A DNA stretch of 64,000 bases from Acetivibrio straminisolvens JCM 21531 (GTDB taxonomy: Bacteria; Bacillota; Clostridia; Acetivibrionales; Acetivibrionaceae). Location: positions 25,119 to 89,118 of the forward strand of contig NZ_BAVR01000008.1 of assembly GCF_000521465.1 (NCBI RefSeq). The letters are read 5' to 3'. A program made the translations under genes and the position numbers. The notes below the pieces were generated by a model that worked only from the letters and a program-made list of their open reading frames with translations, did no database searches and was not told the DNA's origin. This document shows positions 10,131-19,571 of this stretch, in pieces (position 1 is the first letter of the stretch; every line of letters starts with the position of its first letter).

Positions 10131-11804
10131 TTAATCCTCCTTCTCTTTGCTGTTTTTTGCATTATAAATATTCAAAGCACCAAGCACACAATAAGCTCTG
10201 AAATCTTCAAAATCTACCTCTTCCAAAATTCCCTCCAGGATGTTCTTTGATACCGCAATCCCGTACCTGAACTGCAGGTTGTTAAGCTGGTTTATAAAGT
10301 CGGTTTTTGTCCTTGACTTTCTCAGTTGATACAAATCTCCTTTAATTTTCTTTAATGCCTGCTTCTCGCTTTCGTTCTCCGCCTTGGCCATCTCAACTGC
10401 CTGAATTACAATCTGTTTTCCCAAATTGACAGCCGTTTCAATTTGCTCCTTGTTCATCTCATCACCCCTTATTATTTGTTCATATTCTATTGTGAATTTT
10501 AAAATATTGCTCATGGAGATTCTTTGCTCCCTCATAACCATCCTGAAAGCAAATTGCTCAATATGTCTTAAAATACTGCTTTTTCTTAAAACGTTTCTAA
10601 GTATCTTCTCCCTGAAGGCATACTTTTCTTCGTACAGACTGCTAAACAGCTTGCGCGTATTAACTCCGGATTTTTTCATATGGTGTATCAGCCTGTAAAA
10701 ATATCCAAGCTCATCATATAAAACAAGGTTCTTAGTCAAAAATGTCTGTCCGCTGTCCACTGCATAAAACACGTTTATTTGAACAGGCATTTTACTGAGT
10801 TTCTCGATAAATTCAAAGAAGAAGTTGTCCGGAGTATCATCTGAAGTTTCTTCACCTTCAGTGGTCTCTTTCAAAAGCAGGCTGTATTTTTCCTCCATAA
10901 AGGCCCAGAGCAACTCATAAGGTGCACTACATTTTTTTATGAGGCTGTCCTCTTCCTGACCAATATTGGCATAAAAATATTTGTCGTCCAACATCCTAAG
11001 GCTGGATAACGAACCAAACTCCCTCTGCATCTCAATAAGCTTGTCAATGTCCGGTGATGTCACTTGAATAACAAAAGTTGAATCATTCTTTCTTATATAT
11101 GACGCGGACTCAACTGCAAATTTCGATATAAATTCACATTCCCAGCAAAGCTTTGCCGGCTTCTTTCCCTGCGAGTTAAATGACTTTGTTGCAGTAGAAC
11201 TGGCAAACAACAAGAATGACGGAAGACCTACTTCTATCATATAATGAGAATGTTTTCCGCAAACACAGCACACTTCGCTTTTTTCTTTTTTCTTTTCTTT
11301 GGGTAATATGGTCAGCTTCTGATGACAGACAGGTTGCGTTAAAAGAAGTAATTCTTTTTTACCCCACAATTCTGCCTTGTTTTTTTCTAAAAATTCATCA
11401 ACCCTCGATTTCAAAGGCTCCGTAATGTCGCTGTATGGAATTCCATCTCTTTTCCAACTACTTCCGCCTGTAAACAAGCTTACAACAGGAGTCGGATTTC
11501 TTTTAGGCATCAGCGTTATTTCGTCCTTCTCTTTGTCATAGACCACAAGTTCAGGATGTTCTTTCTGCTTTATAGTAGAAACATTCCAGTATCTTTCAGC
11601 CAAAATCTCATAACAGGTTTCAAAATAAGCCCGGAGAGTATCCATATCCTTACCCTGAAATGTCAAAGCCTGATTTTAGCTGTCCACATTCATCTTAACC
11701 TCAAATTTCAACAGCCTCTCATCCGGGCTTTTAGAAATTGAGTAAAGCCCTGCAATACCGGCATCGAACCACCAATGCCTCCTCAACGCTATACTATATT
11801 CCAC
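10131..11804 (-). CDS. cas8: Cascade large subunit Cas8 (Cst1-like) with internal TAA
   Basis: The open part (10131-11666) has a zinc-finger-like pair CCVCGKH and CWEC, typical of Cst1/Cas8 large subunits that recognise the PAM. Reading upstream in the same frame gives a convincing N-terminus (EYSIALRRHWWFDAGIAG), starting at GTG 11804 behind an AGGGG ribosome site just after the cas6 stop. This frame is cut by one TAA at 11676-11678 (codon about 43). Without it the protein is 557 residues, a normal length. Restarting at TTG 11666 would lose the conserved N-terminal segment. Whether TAA is real or an error cannot be told from the sequence. Confidence 0.88.
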
Positions 11805-11814
11805 GGCACCACCC

Positions 11815-12536
11815 CTATATTAACTTAAAGCATCCAAAACCTTGGGAATTCTTACCTCCAACCCCTGCATCATAAGCAAGCTTTATAAGCTCCTGATTTC
11901 CTCTTAAAACGAAATCTCCCATCCATCCTTCTATAATAAAGCCATCATAATTGCTTATGACTTTTGTGCATTTATCTGAAGCAATCTCTATATCAAAGTC
12001 CATATCATTTCCGCAATTTTTCTTGTAAAATGCCTTGTACTTTTTAATCAAATTATCCCTTATAATTCTTTTGAAATCGTGATTATATGGAGAAAAATAG
12101 ACTGTTCGTTTATCATCCAAAGTTGAATAAGCTGTGACAGGTGAAAGCATCCTTATTTTTTGAATACTCTTTGGCTCTTCCATAATAATATCCATTTTAC
12201 TTACATAAGCTTTATGACTTGCAATCTCTACATCTCTCTTTAGAAGAGACAATGACAAGTCAATAAAAAATCATCATAGCAAGAGGAAACGATTAATTCA
12301 ACAGGTGATTGGTATATAATTTTTTTCCTTTTAGAATCAATTGAAAATTTTCCTTGAAGTCTTGAAAATGTAAACATTTTATATTTACGTTTTTCATAAG
12401 AAAATCCTTTGTCATGTATAAACTGTGCCAAATCTTTATCCATGATATTTCTATATATAAATCCCTGGAGAATTTTATTATAGTTGAACGGCAATTCAAG
12501 ACTTTTGTCAAAATCAATACTAACTATAAACCTCAT
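11815..12536 (-). CDS. cas6: CRISPR RNA endoribonuclease Cas6, frameshifted
   Basis: The N-terminal frame (12240-12536, MRFIVSIDFDKSLELPFNYN) and C-terminal frame (11815-12258) join if one T is added to the six-T run near 12265, giving about 240 residues. The C-terminus has the glycine-rich Cas6 signature GVGGKNSQGFGCFKLI, and ARG/HIS-containing N-terminal segments fit the two-ferredoxin fold. Cas6 cuts the array transcript within repeats, leaving the ATTGAAAC handle. It is the first gene of the cas operon, with an AGAGGAG ribosome site. The homopolymer break suggests sequencing error. Confidence 0.88.
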
Positions 12537-12600
12537 TTTTTACTCCTCTAGCTACTGTAAAATAACAAAACAGTTAACAGAAATATAATTCTTATTCTAT

Positions 12601-12629
12601 ATAATAACATAAAAAATAAAATACTGCAA
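12601..12629 (-). promoter_or_regulatory. Putative promoter of the cas operon
   Basis: On the minus strand, -35 TTGCAG (12624-12629) and -10 TATTAT (12601-12606) are separated by 17 bp, about 65 bp upstream of the cas6 start. The -10 matches five of six consensus bases, the -35 only three. It is the best candidate in the AT-rich divergent region between cas6 and the MetF-like gene. Confidence 0.5.
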
Positions 12630-12709
12630 TAATGATGAAAAACAAGCAAAATAATCATAGATATACATAATCATCCTCAATTTAATATAATGCAATTTAG
12701 AATACATTC

Positions 12710-12718
12710 TGGTATAAT
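12710..12718 (+). promoter_or_regulatory. Extended -10 promoter of the MetF-like gene
   Basis: TGGTATAAT is a perfect extended -10 element (TGnTATAAT) about 60 bp upstream of the MetF-like start. No good -35 is seen, as is usual for extended -10 promoters. It diverges from the cas promoter. Confidence 0.6.
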
Positions 12719-12776
12719 ATTTTCATCAAAAAGCTGCATGTTAAAGAGCTTCTAAAAAGATTTAAAGGTGAATCAA

Positions 12777-13661
12777 ATGTTAAAGCAAAAGATTATAAAC
12801 AGGGAGTCGGGTATTATTACTTACGGTATAACCCCTCCTAAGAAAAACAACACAGAGGAAAAAATAAAAGAAATATCCCAAAAACATATTGAACGAATAA
12901 AAGGTCTAGATATAGACGGTTTGGTCATATATGACCTTCAGGACGAAAAAGACCGCATTGCTGAGGACAGGCCGTTTCCCTTTATGGAAACCGTTGATCC
13001 CCAAACTTACAGTGAAAACTATCTAAACGCTTTAAAAATACCCAAAATCATTTACAGAAGCGTTGGCAAGTATACTCCGGATGAGTTTATCCATTTGATA
13101 CGCCCGGTACCCGGGCAAGACGCCTTTTCTGTCTTCGTGGGTGCGGCTTCAAGAAATCAGTCCGTGCTGCTAAAATTGTCCGACGCTTATAAAATAAGCC
13201 AAGACACAAATCCCGACCTTGTCTTAGGCGGTGTTGCCATACCCGAAAGGCATATGAAAAATACCGACGAACACTTAAGAATCATCGGAAAAATTAATAA
13301 AGGCTGCAAATATTTTATTACTCAAGCGGTATATAATGTTGAGGCTGCAAAGGATTTTCTGTCCGATTATTACTACTACTCAAAAAACAACAACCTGGCA
13401 ATGGTTCCGATTATATTTACCCTTACACCTTGCGGCTCAACAAAAACATTGGAATTCATGAAGTGGCTGGGAATCAGTATACCCAGGTGGCTGGAAAATG
13501 ACCTGATGAATTCCGAGGATATACTGAACAAATCCGTATCCCTTTCAAAGTCCATATTTAATGAATTGATGGAATTTTGCCTTGAAAAAGGTATTCCTGT
13601 AGGTTGCAATATTGAAAGCGTGTCGGTTCGTAAAGTCGAAATAGAAGCTCAATTGATTTGA
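12777..13661 (+). CDS. Methylenetetrahydrofolate reductase family protein
   Basis: The roughly 294-residue protein has hallmarks of the FAD-dependent MetF TIM barrel: an N-terminal GIITYGITPP strand, GGVAIPERH, FITQAVYNVEAAKDFL and a C-terminal PVGCNIESVSVRKVEIEA. The family reduces 5,10-methylene-THF to 5-methyl-THF for methionine synthesis or the Wood-Ljungdahl pathway. The ATG at 12777 follows AAAGGTG at good spacing. A GTG at 12768 is an in-frame alternative. The gene stands alone, divergent from the cas operon, and ends in a terminator. The exact role (MetF or a paralogue) is inferred. Confidence 0.8.
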   Translation: MLKQKIINRESGIITYGITPPKKNNTEEKIKEISQKHIERIKGLDIDGLVIYDLQDEKDRIAEDRPFPFMETVDPQTYSENYLNALKIPKIIYRSVGKYTPDEFIHLIRPVPGQDAFSVFVGAASRNQSVLLKLSDAYKISQDTNPDLVLGGVAIPERHMKNTDEHLRIIGKINKGCKYFITQAVYNVEAAKDFLSDYYYYSKNNNLAMVPIIFTLTPCGSTKTLEFMKWLGISIPRWLENDLMNSEDILNKSVSLSKSIFNELMEFCLEKGIPVGCNIESVSVRKVEIEAQLI

Positions 13662-13683
13662 CAAAGGATATAAAATACATGAT

Positions 13684-13719
13684 GAAGGGAATATAGATTT
13701 TCCATATTCCCTTCAAAAC
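13684..13719. terminator. Bidirectional terminator between metF-like and uppP
   Basis: A perfect 11-bp stem (GAAGGGAATAT at 13684-13694, ATATTCCCTTC at 13704-13714) with a 9-base loop lies between the convergent genes. The minus-strand side is followed by a T-rich stretch, and weaker T bases follow on the plus strand. Confidence 0.75.
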
Positions 13720-13724
13720 CTTTC

Positions 13725-14552
13725 TTATCTTACAGCCAAAAAGTAAAGAACAACAATCAATCCCAGTATAATTCTGTAGTAGCCGAAGGCTTTAAAATCA
13801 TTCCTCTTGATATATCCCATAAGAAACTTGATAGCGAAAATCGAGATAGCAAAGGCAACAATCATGCCCGTAAAGAGTATAATTAATTCAAGTTGCGAAA
13901 AAGCAAATCCAAACTTCACCAATTTTAATAGGCTTGCCCCAAACATAACCGGTATTGCCAGGTAGAAGGAAAACTCCGCAGCAATTTCTCTCGAGCAGCC
14001 AATCATTATTGCTCCCAAAATTGTCGCACCGGAGCGGGATGTTCCCGGAATAAGAGCAAGAACCTGAAATACTCCGATTAACAGGACAGCTTTATAACCA
14101 AGTTCATCAAAAGTGCTAATTAGAGAAATCTTTGACTTGTTTCTGTTCTCCATAATGATAAATAAAATACCATATACGATCAAGGTTATAGCAACTGTTG
14201 TGTAGTTATAAAACAATGAATCAATTTTATCATCAAAAGGTATACCTATCAATGCCGCCGGCAAAGTGGCAGCCAGCACCTTAATCCACAAGGAAAAAGT
14301 ATCTTTCTTTATTTGTACCCCGTCTTTGAAAGAAAAAGGAAAAAGCTTATTCCAGTATAAAACGACCACCGCCATAATGGCTCCAAGCTGTATGACAACC
14401 CTGAACATTTCCATAAATTCATCGGACATATTCATCTTTATAAGCTCTTCTACCAAAATCATATGCCCCGTACTGCTTATGGGCAGCCACTCTGTAATTC
14501 CCTCGATAATACCTAAAATTATGACCTTAATTAATCCCACACCTAATTCCAC
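13725..14552 (-). CDS. uppP: Undecaprenyl-diphosphatase UppP/BacA
   Basis: This polytopic membrane protein has both BacA active-site motifs: [20 protein letters not shown] near the N-terminus and [17 protein letters not shown] in the middle. About eight hydrophobic segments are visible. It dephosphorylates undecaprenyl diphosphate to recycle the lipid carrier of peptidoglycan synthesis and gives some bacitracin resistance. I prefer the GTG at 14552, preceded by AGGGGAG at 10 bases. An in-frame TTG at 14573 would add seven residues. It appears monocistronic. Confidence 0.93.
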   Translation of the reverse strand: MELGVGLIKVIILGIIEGITEWLPISSTGHMILVEELIKMNMSDEFMEMFRVVIQLGAIMAVVVLYWNKLFPFSFKDGVQIKKDTFSLWIKVLAATLPAALIGIPFDDKIDSLFYNYTTVAITLIVYGILFIIMENRNKSKISLISTFDELGYKAVLLIGVFQVLALIPGTSRSGATILGAIMIGCSREIAAEFSFYLAIPVMFGASLLKLVKFGFAFSQLELIILFTGMIVAFAISIFAIKFLMGYIKRNDFKAFGYYRIILGLIVVLYFLAVR

Positions 14553-14682
14553 GCTGCTGCATCTCCCCTGCAAAAGTATTTTTATATCAATTCAGTATAC
14601 AGTATGTCTGTTTTATAAGTATACCATATATACCAAGTTTATGACTATAACATTTTTGTAAGGTAAAACTTCATTCAAAAAA

Positions 14683-16092
14683 TCAAGAACATGCTTTCAT
14701 TTTCGCTATCTCTGAGTTTCTAGCCTTAATATACTTCCACTTGCCTGAAACAAACCTGAAATACACAATAGCGGCCCTTGTATATTGATCAAGCACCAAA
14801 GCTGCCCATGCTCCTACCAGCCCCCAATGAAAAACATTTACAAAAACATAGGCAACCAGCACACGGAAAATCCATATACCGAAAGCAGACGAATACAATG
14901 GAAACATAGTATCCCCTGCTCCCCTGAGCACACCTGCAAGAGAAAGCTGTGTCGATTGCCCGGGTTGGGCAAGAGCCATTATTTTAAGTATAACACTGGC
15001 CATCGCAGCTACTTCCAGGTCTTCGGTATATAGACATGCCAAGGGATACGAAAACAAAATAAACATTACTCCCATAAAGCAGGCAACAGCAATAGCCATA
15101 TGATGTATGATATCGGCATACCTTTGAGCCCTCTCCTCATCATTTGCGCCAAGACTTTGCCCCACCAAAGTCGTACCGGCAACACCGAAAGCCATGCTGG
15201 GTGAAAAAGTAAGCCCGCAAATACTAAGACCTATCTGATGAGCAGCAAATGTCATAGTTCCCAAGCTTGAGACTGTACGTGCAAACATCATAAGCCCGCC
15301 CTGAATCACAAATTGCTCCAGTGCCGACGGCAAACCAATTGAGAAAACTTCCCCGGCAATATCAAAGTTTATTCGATAGCTGCCCCTAACCTTAAGCGAT
15401 ATAACAGACCTTTTTGAAAAAAATACTATATAAAGACCAACTACACAGGCTATAAATCTTGATACGGAAGTGGAAATCGCAGCTCCTGCCACGCCCAATT
15501 TAGGTAAGCCAAACTTTCCGAATATAAGCAAATAGTTTCCCAGGACATTGAAAAGATTACTGCCCACATTGTACATCATAGGAAGCGTTGTTTCTCCAGC
15601 TCCCCTTAGGGCAGCAGTAATTCCCATGCTAACTGCCTGGAAAACCAGTCCGGCAGATACTATTTGAAAGTATGCGGTAGCATCCTTAATTGTATCCGCC
15701 TCTGCGCCCATAAAGACTACAATTTTATGGGCCAGAGCAACTCCTACCACACTTACAATAATTCCCATAACAAAGTTTAGGACAATAGTTTGCCTGGCAA
15801 TTGTCTTCGCCTTTTCAGTATTGCCGGCACCAATGTTCCATGCCACAATGGTGGTTGTACCCACGTTAACAGCAGAAAACACCGCCAACAGAACCATAAA
15901 AGGCTGAGTAGTAAGTCCAACAGCCGATATCGCTGCCGAGCTGAGCCGCCCTACCATAATCATGTCAATCATGCTAAACAAAGTAGACATAACCAATTCT
16001 ATAAATGCAGGCCACGTGAGGAACATTACTTCTCGTCTCATCTGCTTGGAATAAGTTTGAGATTGTTTTTGTTGGCGTAAAAATCGAAGCAA
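14683..16092 (-). CDS. MATE family multidrug exporter
   Basis: The 469-residue protein has twelve predicted membrane segments in two homologous halves, each starting with a MATE-like motif (PAFIELVMSTLFSMIDMIMVGRLS and, later, PSALEQFVIQGG). MATE proteins expel cationic drugs or metabolites using Na+ or H+ gradients. A TTG start at 16092 lies behind GGAAGGGAATTTGG, and an in-frame ATG 17 codons later is the alternative. It is not in an operon with its neighbours, and no substrate can be assigned. Confidence 0.88.
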   Translation of the reverse strand: MLRFLRQQKQSQTYSKQMRREVMFLTWPAFIELVMSTLFSMIDMIMVGRLSSAAISAVGLTTQPFMVLLAVFSAVNVGTTTIVAWNIGAGNTEKAKTIARQTIVLNFVMGIIVSVVGVALAHKIVVFMGAEADTIKDATAYFQIVSAGLVFQAVSMGITAALRGAGETTLPMMYNVGSNLFNVLGNYLLIFGKFGLPKLGVAGAAISTSVSRFIACVVGLYIVFFSKRSVISLKVRGSYRINFDIAGEVFSIGLPSALEQFVIQGGLMMFARTVSSLGTMTFAAHQIGLSICGLTFSPSMAFGVAGTTLVGQSLGANDEERAQRYADIIHHMAIAVACFMGVMFILFSYPLACLYTEDLEVAAMASVILKIMALAQPGQSTQLSLAGVLRGAGDTMFPLYSSAFGIWIFRVLVAYVFVNVFHWGLVGAWAALVLDQYTRAAIVYFRFVSGKWKYIKARNSEIAKMKACS

Positions 16093-16361
16093 CCAAATTC
16101 CCTTCCTTCTTATATGTAACGTTTACTATTATACTCTTCACGTCAACAAACTTCAAATATATATTTTCCCTATAAAATAGTTCTGCAAAATTTCCGAAAA
16201 ATAAATCGATACGCAATACTATACTTATTATACTTTTGGCTGTTCTTTTAAAGCGTCAGGAAGATATTACATACAAATGAGGCTATTGTAATAGAATCGC
16301 AGATGGGCTTTTGGGACAGGATTTCGAGGTAAAATTATAATACAGAAAGCGAGGGATTAAT
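16093..16361. promoter_or_regulatory. Divergent intergenic region with hemerythrin promoter
   Basis: No gene is visible between the divergent MATE and hemerythrin genes. A perfect TATAAT at 16336-16341, 20 bases before the hemerythrin start, is the likely -10. The -35 region (TTGGGACA, 16311-16318) is weak and could be a binding site instead. Confidence 0.45.
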
Positions 16362-16781
16362 ATGATGTGGAAAGAGAAGTACAAAATCGGTGTAGATTTA
16401 ATTGATGAGCAGCATGAAGAACTCTTTAGACGTGTCTCTGATTTTACCAGGATTATTCGAAGCGAAGAAGATTGGAATGCCAGAATCGACAAAGTAAAGG
16501 AAACAATGGCCTTTATGAAAGACTATGTAATCGTTCATTTCAAGGAAGAAGAAGATTATCAGGCCAAGATAAATTATCCTGAGCTTGAAGCTCACAAAAA
16601 GGCTCATGCCACTTTCAAAGAAGGTATTGACAATTATGTGAAGATTTTTGAGGAAGAAGGCTTTAATGAAAACAGGATACAGGAATTCGGCGGTAAGCTT
16701 ATGACCTGGCTCATCATGCATGTCGGCAATATGGATCAGAAGATTGGTGAATATGTTAAAAGCAAAGGAGGACAAATATAA
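16362..16781 (+). CDS. Bacteriohemerythrin (diiron oxygen-binding protein)
   Basis: The 139-residue protein has the full hemerythrin ligand set: H in IDEQHEELF, H and E in VHFKEEEDY, two H in AHKKAHATF, and H plus D in MHVGNMDQKIG. The WxxxYxIGVxxID start is characteristic of bacteriohemerythrins. It reversibly binds O2 at a diiron centre. In anaerobes it is thought to sense or buffer oxygen. The ATG follows GAGGG. The gene overlaps the CheX-like gene by one base (TAATG), so the two are translationally coupled. Confidence 0.93.
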   Translation: MMWKEKYKIGVDLIDEQHEELFRRVSDFTRIIRSEEDWNARIDKVKETMAFMKDYVIVHFKEEEDYQAKINYPELEAHKKAHATFKEGIDNYVKIFEEEGFNENRIQEFGGKLMTWLIMHVGNMDQKIGEYVKSKGGQI

Positions 16782-17245
16782 TGAAAGCGGAATATGTAAA
16801 CTCCTTTTACAAAGCAGCAAAAGAAGTACTTCAGTTAATGGTTGATATAGAGCCTCAAAGAGGAGACTTGAAATTGATAGAAGATTTATCCAACGACAAA
16901 GATGCCAATGTTGAACTTGGAGTTATAGGAGATTTAAAAGGAAAAATCCTCTTTAGCTTTCCGAAAAATATGACTCTCGAAATGGTTAAAATATTGTCCG
17001 GCATGGAAATGGATAAAATTGATAACTTCGCATCTTCAGCCCTGGGAGAAATGGCAAATATCATCGGCGGAAACGCGTTAACTCTTTTGGCACAGCACAA
17101 CTACACCTGTGATATTGTCCCTCCGCAAATTTATGTAGGTGAATACAAACCATATTCTATTGACAACGATAAGGCTTTGCTGCTGCCTTTGTCAACTCCT
17201 ATCGGTGAATTTGACATCGTCATTTTTTTAAAGGAAAATAAATAG
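16781..17245 (+). CDS. CheX-like chemotaxis phosphatase
   Basis: The 154-residue protein carries the CheC/CheX signature ALGEMANIIGGNA, with Glu and Asn in the ExxN arrangement that dephosphorylates CheY-P, and the C-terminal strand LSTPIGEFDIVIFL of CheX. It starts within the stop of the hemerythrin gene. The pairing suggests an oxygen-linked taxis or signalling output, which is an inference from context only. A strong terminator follows immediately. Confidence 0.82.
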   Translation: MKAEYVNSFYKAAKEVLQLMVDIEPQRGDLKLIEDLSNDKDANVELGVIGDLKGKILFSFPKNMTLEMVKILSGMEMDKIDNFASSALGEMANIIGGNALTLLAQHNYTCDIVPPQIYVGEYKPYSIDNDKALLLPLSTPIGEFDIVIFLKENK

Positions 17246-17252
17246 AACTTAG

Positions 17253-17303
17253 AAGGTTCTATAGCAGTAACCATTTGAAATATACTGCTATAGAACCTTT
17301 TTT
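17253..17303 (+). terminator. Strong intrinsic terminator after cheX-like gene
   Basis: A perfect 17-bp stem (17253-17269 and 17283-17299) with a 13-base loop is followed by a T run. It closes the hemerythrin-cheX operon and also insulates the convergent end of the biosynthetic cluster. Confidence 0.9.
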
Positions 17304-17366
17304 CATCAATCTTCTTCACTACTTAAAATACAGTCCGAATTAGTGTCAATGTTCATATTATCGTTT

Positions 17367-17618
17367 CTATTCGGTTTTCTTTTTCTTATTGATTAAAGCC
17401 ACGATATTGTTTACAGTGCTAAAGTTTTTTATGTCCAGCTCATCATTGTCAACTTCAATGTCAAATTTTTGTTCCACAAAGTTTACTAATTTCATTGCAA
17501 AAAGTGAATTTACAAATCTCAATTCAAAGTAGTTGTCATCATCTGTAAAGCTGACATTGTCATCATCAATAGATAAATTCTCCATAATAAAATTTCTTAC
17601 TTCATTTCTATAATCCAT
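17367..17618 (-). CDS. Acyl carrier protein of the extender pathway (FkbJ-like)
   Basis: This 83-residue acidic helical protein has the carrier-protein pattern with the candidate phosphopantetheine serine in FVNSLFAMKLV. It directly follows the FkbH-like gene with 12 bp between them, the arrangement known from methoxymalonyl-ACP (FkbJ) and hydroxymalonyl-ACP (zwittermicin ZmaD) pathways, where the extender is built on a dedicated ACP. It is the last gene of the cluster. The motif reads NSL rather than DSL, which is common in stand-alone ACPs. Confidence 0.8.
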   Translation of the reverse strand: MDYRNEVRNFIMENLSIDDDNVSFTDDDNYFELRFVNSLFAMKLVNFVEQKFDIEVDNDELDIKNFSTVNNIVALINKKKKTE

Positions 17619-17630
17619 ACTTCCCTCTCC

Positions 17631-18674
17631 CTACCATTTAACATTTGTAGATATTTCAATATAGTCAGGAAAATCCTGAATATTTTCCAGATCGTGTTCT
17701 AATACATAGTTTCCGTTTCCGTCTGAGGACTTTTCTTTAAATCCCGCAAAACGAAAACATATTTGCATCATCCTGTTGCGTCCTGTATCTCTAAAATCGG
17801 CAAGAAGACGCTTATTGTTCCTTTTTGCTTCTTTCATTATATAATTAAGCAGAACAGTGCCTACTCCCCTTGATACAACCCGACAGGACATTAACATCAT
17901 TTCCAATCTCCAGTAATCTTCGCTCATGTTTATTAAGGCCAAGCCTATCTTTCCGTAGCTTCCGAATTTGTCTTCCAATTCGCAGATAAGCAATTTATAA
18001 TTTTCCGATTGTCTAAGCTCATTTAATTCATCATAACTGAATGTTTTACCTGTAGCATTCAACTGATTGGTCCTTACGGTAAGCTCCTCGGCCCGCCTCA
18101 AATCTTCCTCCTGAGTATCGCTGATAGAAAATTTCATATTCAGTGAAGCCAAAAACTTTTCCGAAGGTCCGCTAAACTCCTCTTCTGCTTGTTTTCGTTT
18201 ATAATCGTCCTGGTACATCTTTCGTCTGCGTGCAGAATCAACCGTAATAAATCTGGGATTTAGGCGCGGATCGCTCAGTAATGTCTGATACTCATTTGCA
18301 TTTAAGCAATTAACGGATTCGTGAGCATTCTTAACCTCTGCCAATTCAAATTCCTGGTCGTCAACAAAAAGTATCGTATCCATTCCGATATTGATATTCT
18401 TCTGTATCCGCTCCAAAGAAATTGATTTTGCATCCCAATGTATTTCAGGATAAAGGAAGTAATCATCGAGACCAAACTCTTTAAGCTTTGACATTGCCAA
18501 ATCATATTCATTTTTACTTGCAATGGAATGAAGAATTCCTCGGCTGTCCAGCGTCTCAATAATTTCTTTGATCCCCGGTTTTAACTGCACATCATCAGAC
18601 TCAAGCAATATTCCGTCCCATATGGTATTATCCAAATCCCACACAACACATTTTATCTCTTTTTTCTCTCCCAT
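17631..18674 (-). CDS. FkbH-like glyceryl-ACP synthase (HAD-IIIC)
   Basis: The 347-residue protein starts with the HAD phosphatase motif VVWDLDNTIWDG, has the FVDDQEFE region, and in its second half the FkbH signature RTNQLNATGKTF followed by an acyltransferase-like domain (SRGVGTVLLNYI). FkbH enzymes dephosphorylate 1,3-bisphosphoglycerate and load the glyceryl unit onto an ACP, the first step to hydroxy- or methoxymalonyl-ACP. It lies between the 3-hydroxyacyl-CoA dehydrogenase-like gene and the ACP, so all three probably work together. Confidence 0.9.
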   Translation of the reverse strand: MGEKKEIKCVVWDLDNTIWDGILLESDDVQLKPGIKEIIETLDSRGILHSIASKNEYDLAMSKLKEFGLDDYFLYPEIHWDAKSISLERIQKNINIGMDTILFVDDQEFELAEVKNAHESVNCLNANEYQTLLSDPRLNPRFITVDSARRRKMYQDDYKRKQAEEEFSGPSEKFLASLNMKFSISDTQEEDLRRAEELTVRTNQLNATGKTFSYDELNELRQSENYKLLICELEDKFGSYGKIGLALINMSEDYWRLEMMLMSCRVVSRGVGTVLLNYIMKEAKRNNKRLLADFRDTGRNRMMQICFRFAGFKEKSSDGNGNYVLEHDLENIQDFPDYIEISTNVKW

Positions 18675-18688
18675 AACTCCTCCCCCCT

Positions 18689-19540
18689 TTAATATTTGTA
18701 AAAGCCTTTGCCGCTTTTTCTACCTAAGTGACCTGCATCCACCATCTTTTTGAGCAGAGGGCAGCATCTGTATTTCGGATCCTGATAGCTTTCATATAAG
18801 ACCTCTAAGGAATTTACTACAGTATCCAATCCTATCAAATCCGCTGTTTCCAATGGCCCCATTTTGTGGTTGAAACCCAGTTTGATAATGTTGTCCACCT
18901 GCTCCGGCGTTGCAATTCCATCTTGCACAATAAAGGCTGCCTCATTCATAAACAGATGTGAAATACGGTTAGAGACAAAACCCGGCAAATCTCCAATGAC
19001 AATAGGCTTCTTTCCAAGACTTTTCAGAAACGAAACAATCTCTTCTTCCGTTTCTTTTGATGTATGATATCCCTTTATAACCTCTACCATTTCCTTTAAA
19101 GGAACAGGATTCATTAAATGCGTACCGATTACCCTTTGAGGATCCGGCAAATACGAAGCCAATTTGGTAATCGAAATACAACTGGTATTTAGAGCAAAGA
19201 AAGCATCTTTATTGCATACTTCTCCCAAACGCTTATACTCGGCAATCTTCTTTTCCATGTCTTCAGTAATATTTTCTATAATAATATCAGCTGCTTCAAC
19301 ACCATTATAGTCTTCTTGAAACGATATGTTCTGAAGAATCGTATCCAAACTTACAGAAGAATATTCTTTATTCATCATGCATGCAGAACGGTATTCATTT
19401 CTTATATTTTTCCTGGCTTTTTCCAAAATTTCAGTTGAAATATCCTTGAGGATAACCCGGTATCCGTATCTTGCTATATGCAATGCTGTAGCACTGCCCA
19501 TAACTCCGGCGCCAATTATGGCAATTGTTTTATTTTGCAT
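18689..19540 (-). CDS. 3-hydroxyacyl-CoA dehydrogenase-like (FkbK-like)
   Basis: The protein has an N-terminal NAD-binding Rossmann motif (IAIIGAGVMGSATALHIA) and the C-terminal helical domain ending DAGHLGRKSGKGFYKY, as in 3-hydroxybutyryl-CoA dehydrogenases. In FkbK-type pathways it oxidises the primary alcohol of glyceryl-ACP. The ATG at 19540 follows a GGGGGG ribosome site. An upstream ATG at 19588 would add 16 residues. A role in general acyl-CoA metabolism is possible, but its position next to FkbH favours extender synthesis. Confidence 0.85.
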   Translation of the reverse strand: MQNKTIAIIGAGVMGSATALHIARYGYRVILKDISTEILEKARKNIRNEYRSACMMNKEYSSVSLDTILQNISFQEDYNGVEAADIIIENITEDMEKKIAEYKRLGEVCNKDAFFALNTSCISITKLASYLPDPQRVIGTHLMNPVPLKEMVEVIKGYHTSKETEEEIVSFLKSLGKKPIVIGDLPGFVSNRISHLFMNEAAFIVQDGIATPEQVDNIIKLGFNHKMGPLETADLIGLDTVVNSLEVLYESYQDPKYRCCPLLKKMVDAGHLGRKSGKGFYKY

Positions 19541-19571
19541 TTTTTTACCCCCCATCCGATAGATTTCTTTT

